From Prevotellaceae bacterium UBA4332 (lineage in GTDB: Bacteria; Bacteroidota; Bacteroidia; Bacteroidales; Bacteroidaceae), in NCBI GenBank assembly GCA_002394365.1, contig DGTQ01000007.1:90119-154118 (forward strand): a DNA stretch of 64,000 nucleotides, written 5' to 3'. The translations under genes and the position numbers were made by a program. The first letter of the stretch is position 1, and every line of letters begins with the position of its first letter. Under the pieces are notes generated by a model. That model searched no databases. It had not been told where the DNA came from and saw nothing but the letters and a program-made list of their open reading frames with translations. Of the stretch, positions 16,813 through 25,803 are shown in pieces.

Positions 16813-17052
16813 ATGAGTGTATTCATATTAAAAGCCCGAAATCTCATTCCGCTTAATGGAGGGCAGATGATAGAACGTGGTAGACAGATAGAAGTCTACG
16901 TGAATAGTCCAGGCACTATGGCGAGCAACATATTCGTCACCCGTGATGGAAAGGAAGCTGTTGCGCGAGCTTTTGCTTTACACGGCATACCTGCAACTCC
17001 GAACTACATGACAACGGGGAAATGGGATGTGCAACCACTAAAACCTCAATAG
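16813..17052 (+). CDS. Small conserved-looking protein, last gene of the operon
   Basis: 79 aa, starting at ATG 16813, 8 nt after the previous stop. The pattern of short strands (SVFILKARNLIPLNGGQMIERGRQIEVYV), then a helix (KEAVARAFALHGI) and a PATPNYMTTGKWDV end resembles the small DUF6972-type proteins of Bacteroidota. That assignment is from memory and uncertain. No terminator follows directly; the next strong signal is the promoter and hairpin at 17178-17257. Confidence 0.55.
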   Translation: MSVFILKARNLIPLNGGQMIERGRQIEVYVNSPGTMASNIFVTRDGKEAVARAFALHGIPATPNYMTTGKWDVQPLKPQ

Positions 17053-17177
17053 CAATGGGGCGTCAGTGCAGCAAAGATAGAACTGTCAGATTGCATAAGT
17101 GAATGATGGCATGACTACAGGTCATCAGAACCGAATGTGCCCACTACAACTATCACCGTAATAATCTGGCGATATTA

Positions 17178-17209
17178 TTTGGTGATTTCAAAACATTGTT
17201 GTACCTTTG
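17178..17209 (+). promoter_or_regulatory. Strong plus-strand promoter at the right edge of the island
   Basis: TTTG (17178-17181), 20 nt, TACCTTTG (17202-17209). Nothing convincing is encoded before the convergent porV gene, so it probably drives a short RNA starting with the 17210 hairpin. Confidence 0.65.
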
Positions 17210-17257
17210 CACCCGATAGCGAGTCACAAAAAACGGCTGGTGACTCGTCATCGGGTG
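17210..17257 (+). other. Large hairpin directly downstream of a promoter
   Basis: CACCCGATaGCGAGTCAC (17210-17227) pairs with GTGACTCGtCATCGGGTG (17240-17257), one mismatch in 18 and a 12-nt loop. It forms the first nucleotides of the predicted transcript. Otherwise 17053-17491 holds no gene I can support; a 79-codon frame from TTG 17207 overlaps the hairpin and looks random. Confidence 0.7.
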
Positions 17258-17491
17258 GTCTTTGATGCAATTTATAGCAGAACAACGAGATTAGTACGGT
17301 TTCTTATCCGTAACCCTCAAAATCCTCAATCTCCCGAACTGCCTTTATACAAAGAAATCCTGCAAATCTTTCCAAAGTTACAAAAAAACTTTTCTATTCA
17401 CAAAAATGGAAAAAATTTAAAAACCGCCTACATATTTCATGTGTAAGACAGTCCTTTCCTCCTTTCTTTATTCTTATTTTATTATGATCTT

Positions 17492-18712
17492 CTACCTCCT
17501 TCCGAAGAGGTCTTTGATGCCGTCGAGGTCGAAATTGAGGGAGAAGCGCAGGGTTTTGTCGAGAGGGTTGGACTGCGCTGTAGAGATGACGTAAGCGGCA
17601 TCGAGGGTGAAGGCGCTCATGCGGAAGCCTGCACCTACGGTGAAGTACTTACGGTTGCCCTTGGACTGCGCTTCGTCATGATAACCTGCGCGGATGGAGA
17701 AACGGTCGTTATAGACATACTCGGCGCCCACGCTCCACTGGATTTCCTCAAGTTCTTCCTTGAAACCGCCAGGGGCATCGCCAAAGCTGGTGAACATGCC
17801 TGCTATGGAGCCTTTGTTGTAATATACTTCGTCGGCGTATGCCTCGAGGTTGCTGGAGTTATTGGTGCCGTCGCCCACTTTTGTTTCACCTTTTTTGTAG
17901 GCTTCCATGTACTGCTCTATGGTAGGATAGGTGGGTACAAGGAGCTTGTTGGCATCGGCTGCTATGGTGAAGCGGTTGTACTCGTTGATGGGAATCATGA
18001 GAGCTGCACCCAGACGGAGGTTGGTGGGGATGAACTCGGAACGGTTGCTGCCTGCGAAGGTCATTTTTGAACCCATGTTGCGAAGGCTGAGACCAAGACC
18101 GAGCTGGCACTCACGCTGACCTATGTTGACGTAGTTCTGATAGTAGCAGGCGAGGTCGGCTGCAAAGGCTCCTGCTGCTGAGGACTCCTCTGTGCGTGAA
18201 TAGGATATGTCGGAAAGGAGGTAGCGCACACCTGCTGCTATGGAGAATTTCTCGGAGAGCATGAGGGAGTAGGCTACGTCGACAGACATCTCATAGGGCT
18301 TGATAGACTGGCTGAGGTCGGCTGCTCCGCTTTCGTCGGCGAAATACACTTCGCCAAGGGAGAAGTAATGGAGGGAGGCTGAGATAGCGCTGTAATCGCC
18401 TATGCGATAGTAACCTGAGAGGTAGGCGATGTTCATGTCATTTACCAGCTGACGAAGCCAGGGGGTATAGTTGAGCTGAACTCCTGCACGGGAGATGGTG
18501 AAGGGGTACTTGGCGGGGTTCCAGTACTGCGAGGAACAATCGGGGTCGGTGGCTGCGCCTACGTCACCCATACCTCCTGCACGAGCGTCAGGAGCTATAC
18601 TGTTGGACACCATAGCCGTATGGATGGGGTTGAACATGCTGGTCTTGGAGTCTGCTGCCATAGCACCAAGGGCAAGGCAGAGAAGGGCTGTTATGGTTAG
18701 TATCTTCCTCAT
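17492..18712 (-). CDS. porV: PorV, type IX secretion system outer-membrane shuttle protein
   Basis: 406 aa. PorV is a FadL-like beta-barrel that collects T9SS cargo from the translocon and hands it to the PorU sortase for processing and attachment. Seen: signal peptide (1-19, ending GAMA), the PorV hallmark start (NSIAPDARAGGMGDVGAATDPDCSSQYWNPAKYPF split over residues 36-70), amphipathic beta strands, and a C-terminal strand (LRFSLNFDLDGIKDLF). It follows porU on the same strand after 48 nt, the usual porU-porV arrangement. Full length. Confidence 0.94.
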   Translation of the reverse strand: MRKILTITALLCLALGAMAADSKTSMFNPIHTAMVSNSIAPDARAGGMGDVGAATDPDCSSQYWNPAKYPFTISRAGVQLNYTPWLRQLVNDMNIAYLSGYYRIGDYSAISASLHYFSLGEVYFADESGAADLSQSIKPYEMSVDVAYSLMLSEKFSIAAGVRYLLSDISYSRTEESSAAGAFAADLACYYQNYVNIGQRECQLGLGLSLRNMGSKMTFAGSNRSEFIPTNLRLGAALMIPINEYNRFTIAADANKLLVPTYPTIEQYMEAYKKGETKVGDGTNNSSNLEAYADEVYYNKGSIAGMFTSFGDAPGGFKEELEEIQWSVGAEYVYNDRFSIRAGYHDEAQSKGNRKYFTVGAGFRMSAFTLDAAYVISTAQSNPLDKTLRFSLNFDLDGIKDLFGRR

Positions 18713-18760
18713 TTACTTACTTTTTGTCGTACTTCTTAATAAACGTAATGGGGGGTGGTA

Positions 18761-21700
18761 TTATTGCGCCACGATGAGTTTTTTAGTCTTGGAACTATAG
18801 TTGACTCCGTCGCAGGAAACTCGCACACGATAGAGGTACATGCCATTGGAAACGGAGATGGAGTTCCACTGCAAGGGGGTTCTGCCTTCGGAGATGCCGA
18901 GGGTCCGGTTCCAGGTGTTGGTCTGGAGCAGGCGACCTGACGTGTCGATGATGTCGATGTTTATCTCTGCATTGCTGCCCTGGAAGTCATGGTAGAGATA
19001 GAAGGTGGCTATGCCACGCACAGGATTAGGGGCAACGATAACGTCGCGAATATTGGGCTGCAGCGATGGAGAGACGGTGAAGGAAATGGTCTTGGTGGAC
19101 ATATTGCCGAGCAAATCCCAGGCGCGGAAACGCAGACTATGGGTGCCTGCCGAGAGGGTTGGCAGGACATAGTGGGCTGAGCCCTGGGTGTAACTGCCGT
19201 CGTCGAAGGTGAAGGAGCCGTTGAGGTTATAGGTCCTGGTGAACTGGTCATCGACTACGAGTTCGAGGTTGTGGCCTGTGGTGTTGCCCATAACGTCGAG
19301 ACCGTCCTTGTCGTTGAGCGTGACGTGCAGGTATGGGGTTGTGCCTACTGTTCCTCCGTTTACGAAAGAGGGACTGTTGAGATAGACATCTATATCGGGA
19401 CCTTCCTGGTCGTCATCTACTGGCTCTGAGCCTGTGAAGATGATACTGTTGCACTCGCCGAAGGCTGCCGTCTCGTTGAGGGGATTGTTGACATAGACGT
19501 TTATGAGGCCTGTCTTGCCATTGTCGAGTATCTCGCCGCCTACTCGGAAGTTGATGGTAAACTCGCCGCCTGACACGCTTGCCGTACCTTTATATATATT
19601 GGTGAGGCGGTCGAGGTATGTTATCTGGGATATGTCGTCGTTATTGCGTGTGGTGATGCTCTCCTGAGCGTCCTTGACATAGACATAGGCTGTGCCGCCA
19701 TAATCGGAGAGGGGCTTACCATCGAAGGTCTCGACGTGGCCCTTAACCTTGACAACCTGGTTTGCCTTGATGCTGACGATATTGCCGCTTTCCTCTGTGC
19801 AGGTTTCACCGTTTATTTCGTCAACAACGGTCTTATAGCGTGGAACGGCAAGGCGCAAAGCAGGGTCGCCGAAGATGTGGTACTGGTGCTTGTTGACAGT
19901 ACGGTCTCTACCTGTGGAGACGAGGTAGTTCTTGGCAAGGCGCAGGGCTTCGCCAAGGGTGATGGGCACTCCTGCATAGTCTGAGGAAAGGAGGTAGTTC
20001 ATGAAGGCATAGTCGAGCGCCTCGTTATAGTTGGCATAGACGGTGCGCAGGGTGCCTACTACGGCTATCATACCACCCTTGGAGTTATACATGGCTTCGC
20101 AACCTATGTTCTCAATAGTCTGGTCGAAAGGCATTGTCTCGCAGGCTGCTGTGAACATTACGGAATAATTGTTGCCAGTAAGGGCCTTGGTATCGGCAAG
20201 GGTGAAGACATTTTCGTCGGCAAACTGAACGGGAGAGGCGTGCCCACCATAGTTGAAGATGAGGGCTCCCTCATTGAGAGTGTTGATAATCTCGTCGTGG
20301 GCTCCGTCATAACGATAACCTGTGGAGGTAGAGGTGCGCTCGTAGGCATCAAGCAACACCTTGCGCACGTCGAAGCCCATCTTCTTATTGATGATGTTGT
20401 CGGCATTGTTATTGATTGCCCTCATGTGGGTATTGCCGGCATTGGCATCGTCGTCGGCGGCATAGAGGAGGGTGTTGACCCACTTGCCCGAGGCGCGACG
20501 CTGCATATAGGTTTCTATCTTATCGACCATCTGAGTAGCCTGAGCGAGGGTGGAGACGCACAAGCGACCTACGCCCATATCGAAACGCAGGTTGGAGGAC
20601 GACGTACCAGAATCATGGACTGTGAGCCTGTCGCCAAGGATGGTGATGAAATCATCTACACCTGTGGAGGCTGTAGTAAACTCTGAATTCTCCGTCTCGT
20701 AGATAAGAAGCAGGTCGTCGGCAGAATAGCTTTGCAGGGTTTTGAGACGGTTGTCCCACTTGCAATCGCCGAAAAGGAGTACTGACTGGGGTATCTTATC
20801 CTCGGAGGTGGCAGAGGTGCTGTTGGCACGGTCATAGAACATCTTGAGATAGCGGCGGTAGGCAGAGACATCGGGGGTGCCACTGGAGAACTCGTTGTAG
20901 AGCTCGTCGGCTGGCACGATGTTAAAGGTGAACTCATTGCCGAGAAGGGCTTCTTCCTTGACGTGGAGCTCGCCCAGACGCTTTGCCTGACTGTACCACT
21001 TCTGAGATGTAGGTATGATGATAACCAGGTCGGCAGGCTTGTCGGCATGGTGGTTCTGGTTGACGATGTTGTAAACATAGTCAGCGGCTGGATAGGCAGC
21101 TGAACTGAGGGCTGGCGCATCGGCAGCGTTGGGGAAAACGGCCGAGATATAGTCGAGCCTGACGGGACCGCCAGAGGTACACTCTACCTTGATGGGGATG
21201 ATAATGTTGCCCTTATCGTCTTTTTCACACTTGGCAAGGGCTTCTGAACCAAAGGAGAAAGAGGCTACGAAATCGCGCACTTTTTCGTAGGTTGATGCCA
21301 TATTGACGAATGAATAGGTGTAGTCGCCCACCTCATCGACGGTGGAAACCCTGACAGAGGAACCACTGCCAGCAGAGAGATTGACGTCAACATCGACGTC
21401 GGAGCTGACATTTGACTGAGGAATGATGACATAGTAGGTGCTGGAGGTTCCTGAATTGATTGGTGCCTTGTCAAAGAGCTTTCTGCCCATCTCTGCCCAC
21501 GCGAAATCGTCTATCTCATAGAGGAAATGGCGACTGTCGTGGCTGTCCTTTACCTGCTGGAGAAGGACTTCCTCAGTAGTTGTGGCAGGCTCGGTTTCGC
21601 CCTCGGTAATGAAGTAGCAACCTACGTCGGAATAGGGATTGCGAGTGCGAATGGTGGTGTCATCAGAATCCCACGACACAGGACCGAGGGCATAGAAATA

Positions 21701-22414
21701 TTTTTCTCCGTTAATGGTACAGGCGGGCACTTCGGGCAGGTCGTCATGAGCAGCTATCCACTCCTGAGTAAGTTTCTCTGGTACGAGATTGCCGCCAAAG
21801 CCATGTATGCGCACCTTAGACATATCGGTGAAACCAGCCTTGCGAATAACACTCTCCGTAAGGCGATAGATGCCAGTAGAGGGCACACTAATCTTCGCCC
21901 ACTTGCCTGCAGAGAGGACGGACTCGGTCTTGTAGTTGTCTGCTGGGTTAGAGGAGGCTGCAGCTTGGTTCTCTATGCTAATATCAAGTGCATTAGCCAC
22001 GTTCGCCCCACCAGTCTTTGCCACAGCCTGCAGGGAGGGTTTGTAGGAACTGACATAATAGTAGCGCTTGCCCTGCTTTACGACAGGCACAAACGAAGCA
22101 CAAAGCTGATTCTCAGTGCGCTCGCGAGCAAAGACGTAATCTATCTGGGGTGTGGCGGGCGCTTCCTTGCCGCCAGTGAGTTTTTTGTATCGACGTATCT
22201 CCTTGCGTGTCAATGGCACATACTCGGGATAGAGCAAGCGCACACTGTAGAGAGAGTCTGAATAATTGCGTGGAAGGGGGAAAAGGCAAGTCTGCTGGGG
22301 CAACATACTGTCTATCTTCATCTCGTCGATGGTGAGGTCAACAAATTCTCCTGCCATAGACTGCAAAGTCGATAGCAAAAGCACTATAACAGTATGTATA
22401 TACCTTTTCTTCAA
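18761..22414 (-). CDS. porU: PorU, type IX secretion system sortase (gingipain-like C25 peptidase)
   Basis: 1217 aa. PorU removes the C-terminal domain of T9SS substrates at the cell surface and links them to lipopolysaccharide. Signal peptide at the start (KKRYIHTVIVLLLSTLQSMAG). The C25 catalytic dyad is visible: His725 in NYGGHASPVQF and Cys758 in FTAACETMPFD. Ig-like and CTD-like domains follow, ending YRVRVSCDGVNYSSKTKKL. There is no ATG before the signal peptide; the start must be TTG at 22414, preceded by a purine-rich AAGAAAGAAAAA. It lies between the FAH-family gene and porV on the same strand. Confidence 0.94.
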   Translation of the reverse strand: MKKRYIHTVIVLLLSTLQSMAGEFVDLTIDEMKIDSMLPQQTCLFPLPRNYSDSLYSVRLLYPEYVPLTRKEIRRYKKLTGGKEAPATPQIDYVFARERTENQLCASFVPVVKQGKRYYYVSSYKPSLQAVAKTGGANVANALDISIENQAAASSNPADNYKTESVLSAGKWAKISVPSTGIYRLTESVIRKAGFTDMSKVRIHGFGGNLVPEKLTQEWIAAHDDLPEVPACTINGEKYFYALGPVSWDSDDTTIRTRNPYSDVGCYFITEGETEPATTTEEVLLQQVKDSHDSRHFLYEIDDFAWAEMGRKLFDKAPINSGTSSTYYVIIPQSNVSSDVDVDVNLSAGSGSSVRVSTVDEVGDYTYSFVNMASTYEKVRDFVASFSFGSEALAKCEKDDKGNIIIPIKVECTSGGPVRLDYISAVFPNAADAPALSSAAYPAADYVYNIVNQNHHADKPADLVIIIPTSQKWYSQAKRLGELHVKEEALLGNEFTFNIVPADELYNEFSSGTPDVSAYRRYLKMFYDRANSTSATSEDKIPQSVLLFGDCKWDNRLKTLQSYSADDLLLIYETENSEFTTASTGVDDFITILGDRLTVHDSGTSSSNLRFDMGVGRLCVSTLAQATQMVDKIETYMQRRASGKWVNTLLYAADDDANAGNTHMRAINNNADNIINKKMGFDVRKVLLDAYERTSTSTGYRYDGAHDEIINTLNEGALIFNYGGHASPVQFADENVFTLADTKALTGNNYSVMFTAACETMPFDQTIENIGCEAMYNSKGGMIAVVGTLRTVYANYNEALDYAFMNYLLSSDYAGVPITLGEALRLAKNYLVSTGRDRTVNKHQYHIFGDPALRLAVPRYKTVVDEINGETCTEESGNIVSIKANQVVKVKGHVETFDGKPLSDYGGTAYVYVKDAQESITTRNNDDISQITYLDRLTNIYKGTASVSGGEFTINFRVGGEILDNGKTGLINVYVNNPLNETAAFGECNSIIFTGSEPVDDDQEGPDIDVYLNSPSFVNGGTVGTTPYLHVTLNDKDGLDVMGNTTGHNLELVVDDQFTRTYNLNGSFTFDDGSYTQGSAHYVLPTLSAGTHSLRFRAWDLLGNMSTKTISFTVSPSLQPNIRDVIVAPNPVRGIATFYLYHDFQGSNAEINIDIIDTSGRLLQTNTWNRTLGISEGRTPLQWNSISVSNGMYLYRVRVSCDGVNYSSKTKKLIVAQ

Positions 22415-22481
22415 AGATTTTTCTTTCTTAGCGGAAACTTAGCCGAATGTCTCTTGTTCTTGGCTGAAAGCTTCCCTGTTC

Positions 22482-23156
22482 TTAGCGACAGTAGAAGTCG
22501 AGAACTTTTCTGTCTTCAAGATAGCCCACGATGTGGTCGTCAGGCTTTACAGGACCTACGCCAACGGGGGTGCCGGTAAAGATGAGGTCGCCCGTCTTGA
22601 GGGTGAAGAACTGCGAGATATAGGCTATCAGGCCATCAACGGAGCAGAGCATATCGCTTGTGCAGCCTTCCTGCTTCAGTTCATCGTTCATCTCCATACG
22701 GAAATGCAGAGCCTGTATGCCCTCGTTATCCCCCACTCTATCAGGGGAATAGAGCTTTTCCTTCTCTATCCACTCGCCTATGACTGCCGAACCGTCAAAC
22801 CCCTTGGCTATCTCCCAAGGCTGCCCCTGTTCGCGTAACTTCTTCTGCATATCGCGGGCAGTGAAGTCTATGCCCAGAGTAACAGCATCGTAATAGCGAT
22901 GAGCAAACTTCTTGTCTATACTCTTTCCGAGCTTGCAGATGCGCACCACAACCTCCGTTTCGTAGTCGATACGCCCCATAAAATCAGGCACAAAGAAGGG
23001 CTTGCCGTCCTTGAGCAAGGAACTGTCTGCCTTGGTGAATATTACGGGCTCTCGCAGCTTGTCGTCATCAGCACTGCTGACGCCCTGTTGTAATAACGCT
23101 GTTTTTATCTCTTTATTGTGTTTGGCATAATTCATGCCTACGGCGAAAATCTTCAT
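22482..23156 (-). CDS. Fumarylacetoacetate hydrolase family protein (acylpyruvate hydrolase/oxaloacetate tautomerase-like)
   Basis: 224 aa, single FAH fold. Metal ligands are recognisable: GRIDYETEVVVRI (Glu66, Glu68) and the downstream LGIDFTARDMQ and PWEIAKGFDGSAVIG patterns of the YcgM/FAHD1 group. These hydrolyse acylpyruvates or act on oxaloacetate. Cytoplasmic. It ends 67 nt before the porU start and may share its transcript. A heptamer array (23171-23203) occupies its upstream spacer. Confidence 0.88.
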   Translation of the reverse strand: MKIFAVGMNYAKHNKEIKTALLQQGVSSADDDKLREPVIFTKADSSLLKDGKPFFVPDFMGRIDYETEVVVRICKLGKSIDKKFAHRYYDAVTLGIDFTARDMQKKLREQGQPWEIAKGFDGSAVIGEWIEKEKLYSPDRVGDNEGIQALHFRMEMNDELKQEGCTSDMLCSVDGLIAYISQFFTLKTGDLIFTGTPVGVGPVKPDDHIVGYLEDRKVLDFYCR

Positions 23157-23170
23157 TTTTCTTCGAAAAA

Positions 23171-23203
23171 AGTTACCAGTTACAAGTTACAAGTTATAAG
23201 TTG
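23171..23203 (+). repeat. Heptamer tandem array upstream of the FAH-family gene
   Basis: Variants of agttaca repeated with 7-bp period, in the spacer between the tsf terminator and the FAH-family gene. Confidence 0.8.
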
Positions 23204-23239
23204 TGGAGCGTGAGTTAAACGTCATTATTATTTTATCAA

Positions 23240-23272
23240 AAAGAGTGCCAAGCTGAATACTTAGCACTCTTT
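23240..23272 (-). terminator. Rho-independent terminator after tsf
   Basis: AAAGAGTGC (23240-23248) and GCACTCTTT (23264-23272) form a perfect 9-bp stem. Reading minus, it is followed by a T tract (CTTTTTGATAAAAT). It is the end of the rplM-rpsI-rpsB-tsf transcript. Confidence 0.85.
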
Positions 23273-23340
23273 CCTTAATATTTAGTCTTTATTTGTCCAG
23301 TCTGTCACCTTATTTTTCTTTACCCTTAACTGGTAAATGG

Positions 23341-23397
23341 GACTCCGAGCTGCGCTCGCCTGAGCTTGCGAAGAACTCGTAACTGGTAACTGAATTA
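23341..23397. repeat. Mosaic repeat between tsf and its terminator
   Basis: Contains ctccgagctgcgctcgcctgag, close to 54519-54570 (helicase) and to the minus strand at 63705-63765 (ATPase gene), followed by heptamers (gtaactg x2). Confidence 0.7.
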
Positions 23398-24378
23398 TTA
23401 GTCTGCCTGCAGAGAGAAACGCTTGAAGGCAACCACTGTGAGGTCCTTGTCAGCGCTCTTGAGGTAATCAGCTACAGAAATCTTGCTGTCCTGAATGAAC
23501 TCCTGGTTGAGCAGGCAAGACTCCTTGTAGAACTTCTTCACACGACCGTTAACGATGCCAGCGAGCATCTGCTCAGGAATCTCAACTGTAGTGTTTGCGA
23601 TAATCTCCTTAGCCTTAGCAACGTCCTCAGCTGTAATCCAGCCCTTAGCCATGTTAGACTCCATGTGGTCCTCAGAGTCAACGTGTGCTGGGTTGATGCC
23701 AGCCTTCTTCAGCTTGTTGTCTATGGCCTTCTGGAGCTGCTCCTGCTTAGTCTTCTCAGCAGCAACCTTCTTCTCTTCCTCGATGATTTTTGGATCAACA
23801 TCTGCCTCGCTGAGGGCTACTGGCTTCATAGCCGCTACCTGCATAGCTACTACGTGAGCCTGCTCCTCTGCTGGCTTGTTGGTCTGAACCATTGTGCAGA
23901 GAGTGTTCTTCTTCATGTGGTTATAGACAGATACGTTGTCACCCTCGAGATAAGAGTAACCATCGAGCTCCATCTTCTCACCAGTTACACCTGAACGCTC
24001 AGTGATAGCAGCTGCTACGGTCTGACCATTGGCGAGGGTGAGGTTGTTGATTTCGTCGATGCTCTTAGCCTTGGCAGCAACAGCAGCGTCGAGGATTTCC
24101 TGTGTCAGCTTGATATAGTCTGCTCCGTTAGCAACGAAGTCTGTCTCACACTTCAAGGCGATGATAGCAGAGAAGCCGTTCTCGCTCTTTGTGAGTACGC
24201 AACCGTTGGCTGTCTCACGGTCAGAACGCTTAGCAGCGATAGCCTGGCCACGCTCGCGGAGAATCTCCTTGGCACGGTCCATGTCGCCGTCAGCCTCTGT
24301 CAATGCCTTCTTTACGTCAGCAAGACCTGCACCAGTCATGGCGCGGAGGGTCTTGATGCTTTCCATTGTTATAGCCAT
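23398..24378 (-). CDS. tsf: Translation elongation factor EF-Ts
   Basis: 326 aa. Nucleotide exchange factor for EF-Tu. The N-terminal UBA-like domain (LRAMTGAGLADVKKALTEAD) and the EF-Tu contact motif KCETDFVAN are intact. The long core and C-terminal region are normal for Bacteroidota. Start MAITMES at ATG 24378; a second ATG four codons in is possible. It is last in the rplM-rpsI-rpsB-tsf block, 40 nt after rpsB, and followed by a terminator. Confidence 0.97.
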   Translation of the reverse strand: MAITMESIKTLRAMTGAGLADVKKALTEADGDMDRAKEILRERGQAIAAKRSDRETANGCVLTKSENGFSAIIALKCETDFVANGADYIKLTQEILDAAVAAKAKSIDEINNLTLANGQTVAAAITERSGVTGEKMELDGYSYLEGDNVSVYNHMKKNTLCTMVQTNKPAEEQAHVVAMQVAAMKPVALSEADVDPKIIEEEKKVAAEKTKQEQLQKAIDNKLKKAGINPAHVDSEDHMESNMAKGWITAEDVAKAKEIIANTTVEIPEQMLAGIVNGRVKKFYKESCLLNQEFIQDSKISVADYLKSADKDLTVVAFKRFSLQAD

Positions 24379-24418
24379 ATTTTCGTAGGATTGAAAATTA
24401 AATATTGAATAATGAAAA

Positions 24419-25246
24419 TTACTCTGCTGCAGGTGCTTCTGCCTCTGCTGGAGCCTCTTCAGCCTTTGTCTCCTCTGCCTTAGCCTCAGCCTTAGCAGCC
24501 TTCTTAGCCTTTGGCTTATCCTCCTGCTGAGCAGCTGCCTTGTCGTCAGCCTTCTCTACCTTGCGCTCCTGGATGCCCTCGTTGATGGCGTCGCAGCAAG
24601 CAGAGAGAATAACCTCTACTGAGTCCTTAGCGTCGTCGTTTGCTGGGATAGCGAAGTCAACGAAGTTAGGGTTAGCATTGGTATCAACGATACCGAATAC
24701 AGGTATGCCAAGGCGGTGAGCCTCCTTAACAGCGATGTGCTCCTTCTCGATGTCAACTACGAAGAGTGCAGAAGGCAGACGAGTAAGGTCGGCGATAGAA
24801 CCGAGGTTCTTCTCGAGCTTAGCACGCTGACGAGAAATCTGGAGGAGCTCGCGCTTAGAGAGGTTGCTGTATGTACCGTCAGCTGTGAGCTTGTCGATGT
24901 TAGCCATCTTCTTGATAGCCTTGCGGATAGTCTGGAAGTTGGTGAGCATACCACCTGCCCAACGCTCGTTGATGTAAGGCATGCCTACGCTCTGAGCCTT
25001 CTCGGCGATAACGTCCTTAGCCTGCTTCTTTGTAGCAACGAAGAGAATCTTCTTGCCCTGCTTAGCTATGTTCTTGAGTGCCTCAGCAGCCTCATCAATC
25101 TTTACTACAGTCTTGTTGAGGTCGATGATGTGAATACCGTTACGCTCCATGAAGATGTAAGGAGCCATTGCTGGGTTCCACTTACGCTTGAGGTGTCCGA
25201 AGTGACAACCTGCCTGAAGCAACTGATCAAAATTTGTTCTTGACAT
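24419..25246 (-). CDS. rpsB: 30S ribosomal protein S2
   Basis: 275 aa. Complete S2 core from FDQLLQAGCHFGHLKRKWNP to the conserved GIPVFGIVDTNANP and PANDDAKDSVEVIL. It is followed by a low-complexity Lys/Ala/Glu tail of about 45 residues that is common in Prevotella S2. A structured leader (25307-25374) precedes it. Confidence 0.97.
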   Translation of the reverse strand: MSRTNFDQLLQAGCHFGHLKRKWNPAMAPYIFMERNGIHIIDLNKTVVKIDEAAEALKNIAKQGKKILFVATKKQAKDVIAEKAQSVGMPYINERWAGGMLTNFQTIRKAIKKMANIDKLTADGTYSNLSKRELLQISRQRAKLEKNLGSIADLTRLPSALFVVDIEKEHIAVKEAHRLGIPVFGIVDTNANPNFVDFAIPANDDAKDSVEVILSACCDAINEGIQERKVEKADDKAAAQQEDKPKAKKAAKAEAKAEETKAEEAPAEAEAPAAE

Positions 25247-25306
25247 TTTGTTTTCTTTTTTTTAATAGAGTTTGTTTACTTTCTTTTTATGATTTGTCAG
25301 AATCAC

Positions 25307-25374
25307 AACCGCTGGGTAGCCATGAGCCTTAGCCTATTATTATGAATAATGTCAGGCCACGAGTCTCAGCGGTT
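25307..25374 (-). promoter_or_regulatory. Probable S2 autoregulatory leader
   Basis: In the 151-nt rpsI-rpsB gap, AACCGCTG and CAGCGGTT close a stem around a conserved-looking core with GACTCGTGGCC and GGCTCATGGC segments. Position and shape suggest a ribosomal-protein leader bound by S2; not proven from one sequence. Confidence 0.55.
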
Positions 25375-25397
25375 TAGATACTAAACAAGTAGTTCTC

Positions 25398-25784
25398 TTA
25401 ACGCTTAGAGAACTGGAAGCGACGACGTGCCTTTGGACGACCTGGCTTCTTACGCTCTACCTCACGAGCATCGCGAGTGAGGAAGCCCTGTGCCTTAAGT
25501 GTCTTCTTGTCTTCAGCGTCAACCTTCACGAGTGCGCGAGCGATAGCGAGGCGGAGAGCCTGGCTCTGACCTGTGAAGCCGCCACCGTCGAGGTTAGCCT
25601 TGATGTCGTACTTCTCTGTTGCCTCGAGAAGCTCCAATGGCTGCTTTACCACGTACTGCAGTATAGCTGATGGGAAATATTTTTCGAGTTCTACCTTATT
25701 TATGGTAATCTTGCCGGTTCCCTCTGTGAGGTAAACACGAGCGACAGCGCTCTTACGGCGACCGATTGCATTAATTACTTCCAT
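25398..25784 (-). CDS. rpsI: 30S ribosomal protein S9
   Basis: 128 aa, full length. N-terminal IGRRKSAVARVYL, central GGGFTGQSQALRLAIARAL, and the C-terminal basic tail KKPGRPKARRRFQFSKR that reaches the P-site tRNA. 19 nt after rplM. Confidence 0.97.
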   Translation of the reverse strand: MEVINAIGRRKSAVARVYLTEGTGKITINKVELEKYFPSAILQYVVKQPLELLEATEKYDIKANLDGGGFTGQSQALRLAIARALVKVDAEDKKTLKAQGFLTRDAREVERKKPGRPKARRRFQFSKR

Positions 25785-25803
25785 TGTATTTTTACACCTT
25801 TAC

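Noticed and set aside
17207..17446. 79-codon plus-strand frame starting at TTG 17207
   Set aside because: It begins inside the promoter and hairpin, has no ribosome binding site, and its composition is basic and random.
20240..22261. Long frames antisense to porU, to the PL9 gene and to the Fe-ADH gene
   Set aside because: They mirror strongly coding genes with matching codon periodicity and have no own start signals or recognisable domains.
23171..23203. Heptamer tracts as terminators or sequencing artefacts
   Set aside because: They lack stem structure with T runs, and the same period recurs at many independent loci, including open coding frames.
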